Shown here in pieces: positions 24,001-33,800 of a stretch of DNA of 64,000 bases (the first letter of the stretch is position 1; every line of letters begins with the position of its first letter). The notes beneath the pieces are model-generated. The model was not told where the DNA came from and did not search any database. It worked only from the letters and a program-made list of their open reading frames with translations. This DNA is from Pycnopodia helianthoides (taxonomy: Eukaryota > Echinodermata > Asteroidea > Forcipulatida > Asteriidae), in NCBI GenBank assembly GCA_032158295.1, contig CM063249.1:6773195-6837194 (forward strand), in the 5' to 3' direction. Both the position numbers and the translations under genes were made by a program.

Positions 24001-27000
24001 TCAAATTTAATTGCACTCTGAAGGTACGATAAGTAGGTTCTTCACAGTACAGTGACAGGGCAGATCAAACCATTACTCTCAAATTTAATTGCACTCTGAA
24101 GGTACGATAAGTAGGTTCTTCACAGTACAGTGATAGGGCAGAACAAACCAATACTCTCAAATTCAATTGCACTCTGAAGGTACGATAAGTAGGTTCTTCA
24201 CAGTACAGTGATAGGGCAGAACAAACCAATACTTTCAAATTTAATTGCACTCTGAAGGTACGATAAGTAGGTTCTTCATAGTACAGTGATAGGGCAGAAC
24301 AAACCAACACTTTCAAATTTAATTGCACTCTGAAGGTACGATAAGTAGGTTCTTCATAGTACAGTGATAGGGCAGAACAAACCAATACTCTCAAATTCAA
24401 TTGCACTCTGAAGGTACGATAAGTAGGTTCTTCACAGTACAGTGATAGGGCAGAACAAACCAATACTCTTACATTTAATTGCACTCTGAAGGTACGATAA
24501 GTAGGTTCTTCACAGTACAGTGATAGGGCAGAACAAACCAATACTCTTACATTTAATTGCACTCTGAAGGTACGATAAGTAGGTTCTTCACAGTACAGGA
24601 CGTGATAGGGCAGAACAAACCCATACTCTCAAATTTAATTGCACTCTGAAGGTACGATAAGTAGGTTCTCCACAGTACAGTGAGGGCAGAACAAAACAAT
24701 ACTCTTACATTTAATTGCACTCTGAAGGTACGATAAGTAGGTTCTTCACAGTACAGTGATAGGGCAGAACAAACCCATACTCTCAAATTTAATTGCACTC
24801 TGAAGGTACGATAAGTAGGTTCTTCACAGTACAGTGATAGGGCAGAACAAACCATTACTCTCAAATTTAATTGCACTCTGAAGGTACGATAAGTAGGTTT
24901 CTTCACAGTACAGTGATAGGGCAGAACAAACCAATACTCTCAAATTCAATTGCACTCTGAAGGTACGATAAGTAGGTTCTTCACAGTACAGTGATAGGGC
25001 AGAACAAACCAATACTTTCAAATTTAATTGCACTCTGAAGGTACGATAAGTAGGTTCTTCATAGTACAGTGATAGGGCAGAACAAACCAATACTTTCAAA
25101 TTTAATTGCACTCTGAAGGTACGATAAGTAGGTTCTTCATAGTACAGTGATAGGGCAGAACAAACCAATACCTCAATTCAATTCACTCTGATAGGTACGT
25201 AAGTAGTCTTCACAGACAGTGATAGGCATAAAAACCAATCTCTTACATTTAATTGCATTGAAGGTACGATAATAGGTTCTTTCACAGTACAGTGATGGCA
25301 GAACAAACCAATACTCTCAAATTCAATTGCACTCTGAAGGTACGATAAGTAGGTTCTTCACAGTACAGTGATAGGGCAGAACAAACCAATACTTTCAATT
25401 TAATTGCACTCTGAAGGTACGAATAAGTAGGTTCTTCATAGTACAGTGATAGGGCAGAACAAAACAATACTTTCAATTTAATTGCACTCTGAAGGTACGA
25501 TAAGTAGGTTCTTCATAGTACAGTGATAGGGCAGAACAAACCAATACTCTCAAATTCAATTGCACTCTGAAGGTACGATAAGTAGGTTCTTCACAGTACA
25601 GTGATAGGGCAGAACAAACCATACTCTTAATTTAATTGCACTCTGAAGGTACGATAAGTAGGTTCTTCACAGTACAGTGATAGGGCAGAACAAACCAATA
25701 CTCTTACATTTAATTGCACTCTGAAGGTACGATAAGTAGGTTCTTCACAGTACGGGAGTGATGGGCAGAACAAACCATACTCTTCAATTTAATTGCACTC
25801 TGAAGGTACGATAAGTAGGTTCTCACAGTACAGACGTGAAGGGCAGAACAAAACAATACTCTTAAATTTAATTGCACTCTGAAGGTACGATAAGTAGGTT
25901 CTTCACAGTACAGTGATGGGCAGAACAAAACCCATACTCTCAAATTTAATTGCACTCTGAAGGTACGATAAGTAGGTTCTTCACAGTACAGTGATAGGGC
26001 AGAACAAACCATACTCTCAAATTTAATTGCACTCTGAAGGTACGATAAGTAGGTTCTTCATAGTACAGTGATAGGGCAGAACAAACCAATACTCTCAAAT
26101 TTAATTGTACTCTGAAGGTAGAAAAAGTAGGTTCTTCATAGTATAGTAATAATGCAGAGCTTTTTGGCGACCTTTTTTCAATATAGGCCTACTGTTTTAA
26201 ACTTGGACACCCTGATTAATCTGTCATACATGTAAAAGTAAGTTACTGATTTGGAACCATTTTTAAATTTTTCACAAATTTCATCCTGGCCTATTTATCT
26301 TGACTCAGCTAAATCCAGGCTATATTAGGATTATTTTCTATCAAAACATCAGCAACAGATGGGTTGGTATGAAAACTATAATAGCCAATAAGCCAAATTG
26401 TCAGTGGAAAATAGGACTAGCTGAGCTGTTTGAGTTGACTTAAAAATTGATTAAGATTTCAGAATTATTGCAAGTCGGTCCAAGCCTTGGCACCCCTGAA
26501 GTTAAACGTTTTTCTTCCACTTTTCGGTTTAGGGGACGGAAGGACCATAATTATTACCAACAGTGCTATTCCTAGATCAGTGGCAATTTCACTGACTGGA
26601 ACAAAAACATTGCTTAAGATAACTTGAAACATTGCCTTTTAAACACTTAAAAACCATGTTATTTACAGTAATGATTTCGGGCCGCTTTTACTGACAGCTA
26701 GGTTTTCTTTCCTCCTTAAAATAATTTTCCTTCAATTTCGAACGGGAATGAATGAAAAACAAATTATATTGAGGGAATGATGTGTGGGACTTTTAAATCC
26801 CACCATAACTTGAGTGCACTGTGCGCGGTTTATGCGCGTGTAAGATTTCGCTGTGTAGAACTCGCGTATAGGACAAATTTGTACAGTGTATAATGGTGGA
26901 GGACTTTTGAATTTTATGAATGAAATAATTCTCATCTCTGAAACTGAAGACAAAAGAAATACCTTATTGGAGTCACTCAGAGTCTTTGCGAGCGGTGGGA

Positions 27001-27073
27001 AGATCGTCGTTTTGTTGCCAACTCGAACATTCCCCAATGTTCTACCAGTGTAATTTGACCTCGGTGATGTCAT
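18059..27073 (-). CDS. Coiled-coil protein of unknown function
   Basis: Eight exons: 26963-27073, 23698-23868, 23003-23125, 21779-21937, 20828-20943, 19978-20083, 19147-19275 and 18059-18199. All junctions are in phase, giving 351 residues. Residues 1-37 (MTSPRSNYTGRTLGNVRVG...) are basic and non-helical. Residues about 38-94 include a Ser/Pro-rich linker. From about 95 to 300 the protein is a continuous heptad-rich coiled coil (for example QSLQKVIDQLKAELRLKEDE and EQLKTQHERQLVDIKSM), with an SCQNC cysteine pair near residue 263. The last exon encodes the conserved-looking tail WELIDFMQRASTTI. The last acceptor is weak (atgaag), so an extra exon could be missing. I do not recognise the family; composition fits a centrosomal, ciliary or trafficking coiled-coil protein, but that is a guess. 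A 78-bp satellite fills much of intron 1. Confidence 0.78.
18640..19065. repeat. Element with 'gggctc(a/g)aatt' inverted ends
   Basis: Starts 'cagtgcttgaattttacactgg' and ends 'agaatttgagccctga'. The interior 'gaacaagtccggcggtcttg' matches the minus strand of the copy at 33657-34050. Located in the last intron of the coiled-coil gene. Confidence 0.6.
19610..19773. mobile_element. MITE with ~40-bp terminal inverted repeats
   Basis: The left arm contains GCAATACGCGTCATTGACAG and CCATCTTTGAT; the right arm is its near-perfect complement (ATCAAAGATGG, CAATGACGCGTATTGCAATC). The core is about 80 bp. It is preceded by a 'gagacttgcacagtctat' end shared with the element at 39.7-40.4 kb. No ORF of note. 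Confidence 0.75.
20629..20783. repeat. Dispersed 'caggcctg' element copy
   Basis: Bounded by acaggcctgg and ccaggcctga, with 'gagagggcaaggccatt' and 'aaaggggcaccaaggc' inside. Intron 5 of the coiled-coil gene, about 45 bp from the exon 20828-20943. Confidence 0.65.
21195..21378. repeat. 45-bp minisatellite, four copies
   Basis: Unit 'tactgtgctacactttg' + 'tttccctgtacaaaagaggg' + 'acagaggg', repeated four times almost without change; the last copy has a small change. A period of 45 nt keeps all frames open, which explains the repetitive ORFs on both strands. Intron of the coiled-coil gene. Confidence 0.85.
22320..22402. repeat. 27-bp minisatellite, three copies
   Basis: Unit ttttcgcatggcgacaaaat + ctggata, three copies. 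The unit contains the palindrome-like atttTGTC...GACAAAAT. It lies in the intron between the exons at 21779-21937 and 23003-23125. Confidence 0.85.
23905..26160. repeat. 78-bp satellite array, about 29 copies
   Basis: The phrase ttgcactctgaaggtacgat recurs every 78 bp, and the unit goes on gtaggttcttcacagtac, 'agtgatagggcagaacaaac'. 78 is divisible by three, so long repetitive minus-strand ORFs appear but change frame wherever a copy has an indel. Copies differ by a few substitutions. Between about 25150 and 25300 indels are unusually dense. The array occupies most of intron 1 of the coiled-coil gene and ends about 40 bp from the exon 2 acceptor at 23868. Confidence 0.92.
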
Positions 27074-27594
27074 GGTGATGCTGTCATCATTCCTTTTGTT
27101 GGTTCTACTGTACTGGATTTAAGATGCGCAACACTGAATCCATTTCACCAGAAGGCAGAGATCATATAAAATCGCCTTGTTTATTGTACCGATGAATTGC
27201 ATTGTTGGATAATGGTTGACCCTTGATGGAGTTTAAATAAAAAAAGAAATAATTCAATTCAAGTATTGATTCAAGCATCGTAAAGATGACATAATACCAT
27301 TCTCCCCTTATTTTTGAAAAGCTCTTTCTCTCAATATGGTGGTGGTGTAGTTAAGCGTTGTAAAGAAGCAGTAAAGCTCTTTTAACCATCTACCAAAATG
27401 TTTTGACATAAACAACCACTAGTGACCTCATTCTTTGACCACATCAAGCTGAAAGGTTCCGCTCAAAGGTCAGTTTTAAAACTCTATTAAAAGTATTATC
27501 ACCTTGAAGTTTTTGTTTTGACAGCAAAACCAGTAAATAATAGAAAATGCCTTATTATAGATCCGCCAACTAATTAATGTTCTTTGTTTCATCA

Positions 27595-27763
27595 CAGGCC
27601 TGAAATTTTTGATCTTTGAGAGGGTAAGGCCATTTTCATTTTGCAAAGGGCACTTCCATTGGAAATTCTTAAATTCTATGCAAAACTTTTGAAGGGGCAC
27701 CAAGGCCAAGACCAGGGCAGTAGAGGCCATGGCCTCTGTGGCCTCCGTGTAATTCCAGGCCTG
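27595..27763. repeat. Dispersed 'caggcctg' element copy
   Basis: Bounded by acaggcctga and ccaggcctgc, with gagagggtaaggccatt, 'attttgcaaagggcac' and 'gaaggggcaccaaggcc' inside. One of the better conserved copies in the window. Confidence 0.7.
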
Positions 27764-27987
27764 CATTAAAGCAGTGAGTTACAATGGAGACATAGACTTA
27801 TATTCTATTTTCGAAAATAAAGTCACCCAACCCAGTCCCAAGAATTAGATTGACAATAAATATTGTCTGAAGCTTTGCATGGTGTGGACAAATAGAAAAA
27901 ACTATAAATAAATAATAGTAAACTTGCGGGTACAACCATGTGTAAATCTCTTTTGTTTGAGTGTTGGCTCTGAGAAGAGCCGGTTTG

Positions 27988-28030
27988 GTCTCGACGTTTC
28001 GAACAGTATACTCTGCTCGTCTTCAGGAGA
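27988..28030 (-). ncRNA. Hammerhead ribozyme motif of Penelope-element type
   Basis: Read on the minus strand: UCUC, then CUGAAGA (28026-28020), then a GAGCAG/CUGUUC stem with an AGUAUA loop, then GAAAC (28000-27996), GUC (27995-27993) and GAGA. UCUC and GAGA can form stem I. CUGANGA and GAAA are the conserved hammerhead core, and cleavage would follow the C of GUC. Such minimal type I hammerheads with CUGAAGA are known from Penelope-like retroelements. One extra C next to stem II is a possible flaw. A hairpin ggctct(ga)gaagagcc follows. No reverse transcriptase is present here. Confidence 0.55.
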
Positions 28031-28530
28031 ATGCTGGACTGCTGGGAGCTTAAGTAGGCTGGATGGATGCACATGGTTGTACCCTCAAGTTTACTATTAT
28101 TTATTTATAGTTTTTCCAGATTGACAATTATTGGAACCTAGCACTCATGCCTCCTCATGGCCTTGTTCCGCCCCAACTTGACAATCGTCCCTGCTATAGA
28201 TGGGACTGGTCCCAACTTGAGTGTTAGTGTTACAGTTGGGGCACCCCAACTATAGGCTATATAGCTGGAATCGCAGTAACTGGCTAGCTGTCGGAATATT
28301 GTTACTCTCAACCAAAGGGCCTTTTCCAAATCTTGTATTGAGTTGAGCTCTGGCTGCCATTAACTCCATCATAAATTTTGACACAAGCCGAGGCCAATGT
28401 ATATTTGAAATAGAAAATCTTGATAAGCCTTCTATTTATTGTGTCACTGTCACACAGCATGTAGTACACGCACGATCGATCACGGTTATCACTTTGGTGT
28501 GGAGGTTTATCCTGTACAACTTTCTCCTGT

Positions 28531-28646
28531 AGACCAAGTAACTGGGGCGCTGTACTCCTTTAAAAAATTTTGACATTTATTTTCGGTCCCGCAAATGTCG
28601 AAACAAATTTTTAAGGAGTACAGCGCTCCTGTTATTAATGGGTCTA
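28531..28646. mobile_element. Hairpin MITE, diverged copy
   Basis: Inverted arms agaccaagtaactggggcgc / 'cagcgctcctgttattaatg ggtct' with a GTACTCCTT/AAGGAGTAC inner match. Same family as the near-perfect hairpin 90 bp downstream, but older. Confidence 0.65.
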
Positions 28647-28738
28647 GTTAGTACAGCTGCATGGGCGATCCCAGCCAAAGTTGGGGCACCCCAACGGTGT
28701 AACATTTACAGTCACTCAAGCAAGTTGGGACAAGTCTA

Positions 28739-28866
28739 GACCCAGTAACTGGGGCGCTGTATTCCTTTTTCGAAATTTTGACATTATCTGTCACTCATAC
28801 TATAGCTAGTATGACAGATAATGTCAAAATTTCGAAAAAGGAATACAGCGCCCCAGTTACTGGGTC
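28739..28866. mobile_element. Hairpin MITE with perfect 55-bp arms
   Basis: The left arm GACCCAGTAACTGGGGCGCT continues through 'gtattcctttttcgaaattt' to 'tgacattatctgtca' and is repeated exactly, inverted, at 28812-28866. The loop is about 18 bp and itself nearly palindromic (catactatagctagtatg). Perfect identity of the arms implies recent insertion or arm conversion. Confidence 0.85.
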
Positions 28867-30074
28867 AAGGACAAGTCCTAGCTCATGTCATGAGCTAAGA
28901 CGTAAGTTGCGGCGATTGTCAAGTAGGGACGCAATACATGCAATTGCAATTGCATGGTGGTGGAAATGGAATGGCTCGCTCTGTGAGTCTGTGTCTAATT
29001 CTGCCATGTCTGCACTCTGCAAACATGAAATAACAATCGACATGATCTGATGATCGAGGTAGCAAGTCGTTTCTGAACTTGATATGCAACTGCACGAAAA
29101 CTGCACTAGCACTAGCACTAGCAGTTTAGCACTGCAGAGTGCAGTAAAAACCGCACTGCAGTTTACTGTAGCACTAGCACTGCAGTACGTAACGTAGTTG
29201 GCAGTGCAATGCAAGCAGAGAAAGAAAGTGCAAAAGAATCCAGAAAGCTCAAGCACTGACTTCACTTACCGTCTCACCACCATTGGAGGAAGTCAATAAA
29301 GAAGCTTGAGTGACATTAAATTCTATACATTAAAGAAATCGTTTTCAAAACCAGTCAGAGTCTTGCCCGTGCAACAAAATGGCGACAGAAATGAAATATA
29401 CAACGGCGATTACAATTGGCCAGAAGTTAGAAGCCGTACAAGGCACACCGGGAAAACGAAGCAATCATCGATACCGTTAGAAATGTCATTCTTTATGTAC
29501 AAACACCAAGCAACCAACCTTAGCCCCACAAAAGAACTAGCAATGCTCAAATCCTCTTAACAATTCAGGCGGGGGTCGAGCGAACCAATGTGTCACTTGC
29601 CCAGCTAGCAATGCGTTTTTTGTTTTTTGAAGGGGTGGGGAGGGGGGGGGGCGGAGGAAGAATAATTCTAACCCTTCACTGTTTTCACTTTTGTCGAAAA
29701 TATGAAAAATGCATTGGAAAAATATATTTCAATGTGTGCAAGGGGGGGGGGGACTGGCGTTTTTCATATACAGTTTAGTCAACTTTCTATATATACAGTT
29801 AAGTCAACTTGTATGGCTTAGATTTTTCCAGCCAAAATATGTTGAATGTCTAATACATTCCAGATGCACCCCCCTCCTTTATAATCATACAATTTATAAT
29901 TTTTGTGAATGTTTATTTTGCTGTATTTTTATAAGCCTAAACCAACCATTGTGAAAAAAATCAGGTGTCCCCACGATTTAGAGCCCTACACAAAAAGTAA
30001 CTAAAAGGCACGACACGACAACCACCATAAGATAGTTTTTACCCCTACCACTGAAAAGCAATGCCGGAGGGGGG

Positions 30075-30185
30075 GGGGGGGTTTGTCGAGTTTGTGGGTG
30101 CCGAGTTTGCAAGGTGCCGAGTTTGTGGTGCCGAGTTTGCAAGGTGCCGAGTTTGTGGGTGCCGAGTTTGCAAGGTGTCGAAGTG
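30075..30185. repeat. Short tandem repeat, gtgccgagtttgcaag
   Basis: Alternating 16-17-bp units gtgccgagtttgtgg and gtgccgagtttgcaag, about six copies, preceded by a run of 12 G. Intergenic. Confidence 0.75.
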
Positions 30186-30741
30186 ACCGGTTACCGTCTC
30201 CCTTCAGCCCCCACCCTACCCGTCCGTCCCCGCCCAACATTAAGTGGTACTGCACCATACTGCACACACTGCACATAAGGTCGAGTTGTCACTTGCCAGC
30301 TTAGTCTGGTCACCAACGAACTTTTACTGAGCCACGACATAGGAGTTCCAAAGAACACCGATTACCAGACAAAATCTGTAAAAATAATTGACCGCGTCTT
30401 TTCTCAAACAGACGAACCACACCATGCACGTTCTATGGTAACTGCCACTGGTTCCCTGTTTCACAGCAGAATTACAAAAATATGTGTTCTTTTGGAACCA
30501 GCGATTTGGTTAGTCTTTTGCCCGTGTCGTTTTCTCTTTAGTTGTGATGAGAAGAATCATGAATATTAATGCTCATAATTCTGGCTGATAGCTGGGGTTT
30601 GGGACGGGTCTAGGGTTTGGGCTAATATATATAAATTTCAATTACCCCAAAGCATTTACGTGACAGAATACGACTGGGTTGAAAGTGATTTGGCTCCGAA
30701 AATAAACTCAACATTATGTCTGCAAGAGACTAACAAAGCTT

Positions 30742-30753
30742 TGCGCATGCGCA
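30742..30753. promoter_or_regulatory. NRF-1 (alpha-Pal) site
   Basis: TGCGCATGCGCA is a perfect palindromic match to the NRF-1 consensus. It lies 107 bp upstream of the start codon of the zinc-finger gene, a usual distance for this factor in TATA-less promoters. Confidence 0.6.
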
Positions 30754-30859
30754 TATTATTCACAACCGTTCGTGGATTACCGATTAGCTTCGTCGTGCTG
30801 CATTTATGCCTCGTTTCTTTATAATTGCGTTTCTTGCACAAAATTTTCCAAGCTAGGCG

Positions 30860-33800
30860 ATGGATGACCCTGATTTTTCAGTTTCTTTAGTGAAACTAGA
30901 ATCTACAAATCAAGATGAGCATGTTGATGAAGAAATGCAGACCACCTCGAGCTGGATAGGCAATTCAAAAGGTAAACAAGTGAACATTGAATTCCCAAAC
31001 TGCATCTTTTTCGTGATAAAAAAGTTTTTATTTCTCATTTTTGTTCAATCTTTGTTCCTAATCTTTCAGTGTTTACTATTGTTACTGGTTCACCTTCCCC
31101 CCCCCCCCCATTTTGACAACATACTATTTTATGACTTAGTACTGGGCCTATTTTATTTATCTAAAAAAATAAAACTATCATTGACATTACTAATACTATA
31201 TAGTATTAGTAAAGTAACAGTAGTAATGTTGGGCGCGATCGGTCAATCTGAGCGATCAACCGATCGCGCTGCGCTATCGACCGATCGCGCTGCGCTATTG
31301 AAAGATCTATTGGTCGCGCAGCAATCGGTCGATCGCGCAACAATCGGTCGATCGCGCAACAATCGGTCGATCGCGCAACAGTCGGTCGATCGCACAACAA
31401 ACATGCGCGATCGACCGATTGTGCAGGGTTAGTTTGGCGCGATCGACCGATAGTGCAGGATTGGTTTGGCGCGATCGGCCGATTGTGCAGGAATGGTTTT
31501 GCGCGATCGGCCGATTGGGTTAGGGTGGTTAGGGTAAGGGTAGGGTTAGGGTTAGGGTTAGGGTTCCTTCCTCCTTGGTTAGTTAGTGTTAGGGTAAGGG
31601 TTAGGGTTAGGGTTAGGGTTAGGGTTAGGGTTAGGGTTAGGGTTAGGGTTAGGGTTAGGGTTAGGGTTAGGGTTAGGGTTAGGGTTAGGGTTAGGGTTAG
31701 GGTTAGGGTTAGGGCACGATCGAATAAATTCCTGCACGATCGGCCGATCGCGCCAAAACAACTTGCAGCGCGATCGGTCGATTGCGCAAAAATGTTCATT
31801 GCGCGATCGACCGATTGTAGCGCGATCGACCGATTGTTGCGCGATCGACCGATTGCTGCGCGACCAATAGATCTTTCAATAGCGCAGCGCGATCGGTTGA
31901 TCGCGCAGATTGACCGATCGCGCCCAACAGTAATACTAAATACTAGACTACAAATCAGAAGGCTATCTCAGCGCAGCTCATCTGGGGTGCGTTTTTGCAG
32001 CCGTAACCAATAACTGTTTCGGTCATTGCCAAGTGATTAACCAAATGGCAAAGTCAACCGAAACAATTATTGGTTACGACTGCAAAAACTCACCCCTGGC
32101 TAGGGCGATTCCTTTTGTTTAATAGAGCCATGTCACAGAGGTCTAAATTAATTAGAACATTTAGTAGAAATAACATTTACAAATACATGTATGTTTTTAG
32201 TCATCAAACGCCCCTTATGTAATAGTTTAATAACTTACTTTACTAACAGTATTAATGATATTGATAGTGATGAATGAACATACACTTTTTTTATTTACAT
32301 GATTTGTTTATTATGATGTGTGATAATGAAGCACGGTGCATGCACCATCACAGCTCATGCTGTGTGTAGCTAGCGGTCCGATGTCGGTCACTTCGCACCC
32401 AAGTCACTTCGTACCCAAAATATCATACCCAAGTCACTTCGTACCCAAGTCACTTCGTACCTCAAATTGTTCGAGTCATGTGGCCGGCCAGCTGAACAAA
32501 AGACCTGTGAATTACGGGCGTGCCTGGTTATTTACGACGGTTGTTTGTTGGTAACTGCTGAATTCTGATTAACTTAGCAAAAGGTATTCCTAATCAAAAT
32601 GCCTATTAAAAACGAGCGCTACTTGCCCATCTGAATAGAGTAACAACGGGACACTTTAAGTTTTAATACACGAAGGTTGGTTTTAACATGGAGGAAGAAA
32701 CCCATGTCCAGAGTACCCAGAGTACCCAAGTCACGTCATTATTAATGCGTATGACTTGACTTGGGTACGAAGTGACTTGGGTTCGAAGTGACTTGAGTAT
32801 GAAGTGACTTGGGTACGAAGTGACTTGGGTACGAAGTGACTTGGGTACGAAGTGACTTGGGTACGAAGTGACTTGGGTACGAAGTGACCGACATTCCTAG
32901 CGGTCGGGTTGGCAGAGTGGTTTCTTTCGTCGCCCTTCACCTCTAGTGACCCTAGTCAGGAGCACTATATCATGGATTGGGTTTTCAGTCCCTATCTGAT
33001 TGCGTGGGTTTTCCCTAGAATATTTCTCTAGCACTGAGTCACAACAGGTAGCAATGCATTTTTGAAGTAAACAATTCTGCCCCTACTCTCAGTGACTCTT
33101 GGCAACATTTTTTAGTGAGTTGACCAACCATTATGATTTGAAACCATTCAACCGCCAAGGTTGTGTACGGTGGCACAACTGTGCACAGAACTAACTGTGT
33201 ACTGTGTACATGCATTCCCTCATGGTATCATATTGCAGGCTGGCATAGTTTATCTATCATTCAAAACCACAGTGAATGGTATTGAATGGTCAGACAGCAA
33301 GAGGGTTAAATTGAACAAAATGGCGACTATAACCATGAAAAAGTGCATAAATTGTGTCTTTCCTCTTCCTGGTCTGTACCTCTGCGTGTGGACTGTGAAA
33401 AAAAAACTCTACAAAGTTTGGGAGGCTGGAGGGTTGAACCAAATTCATCTTGTACACATTTACACAATGTTGGCAATTTTTTTGATTTTTTTCCCCCTTA
33501 AATGTTCAGATTGTATCTGTGATATCACAAAAGTGAGCTATCATGTTAGTTAGCATTTATAAATCTAATTAAATATTCCAAAAAAATTAGGTAAAGTGTG
33601 AAAAGAGAAAGAAGTATGTGTACACATACGATAAAGCGTTGAATCATTGCAGTTACAGGGCTCGAATTTGGGGGAAAAATCCACAAGACCACAGGACTTG
33701 TATCTCAAAATTTTTACTGGACCAGAAATAATTTTACAAGACCAGATTCAAACTGAGAAAAGACTTCCTTGCACAGTTTAATGTGCATTTAATTGAATAG

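Larger units (their letters stand above)
27074..30741. other. Divergent intergenic region, repeat-rich
   Basis: Separates the minus-strand coiled-coil gene from the plus-strand zinc-finger gene. It holds the hammerhead motif near 28.0 kb, two hairpin MITEs (28.53-28.65, 28.74-28.87 kb), the 'caggcctg' element at 27.6 kb, GTTGGGGCACCCCAAC palindromes, and G-rich tracts. A possible minus-strand 5' UTR exon donor (gagacg|gtaagt) is at 29264-29270; its partner acceptor would be just before the coiled-coil start codon and is weak. Confidence 0.5.

Noticed and set aside
24065..25476. Long minus-strand ORFs of 26-residue repeats (…CSALSLYCEEPTYRTF…)
   Set aside because: They are the 78-bp satellite read in frame; the frame changes at each copy with an indel, and the array lies inside an intron with real exons on both sides.
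23905..26160. A CRISPR-like array of regular repeats
   Set aside because: The whole 78-bp unit repeats, with no variable spacers, and the DNA is animal nuclear.
29382..29483. A small ORF beginning MATEMKYTTAITIGQK
   Set aside because: Only 33 codons, no splice donor in phase and no relation to neighbouring exons; could be a first exon of something unseen but not supportable.
31206..32013. Open frames of 190 residues on both strands (RVRVRV, TLTLTL, NPNPNP)
   Set aside because: They come from (TTAGGG)n and the GATCG subrepeats of the foldback element; low-complexity products with no family support.
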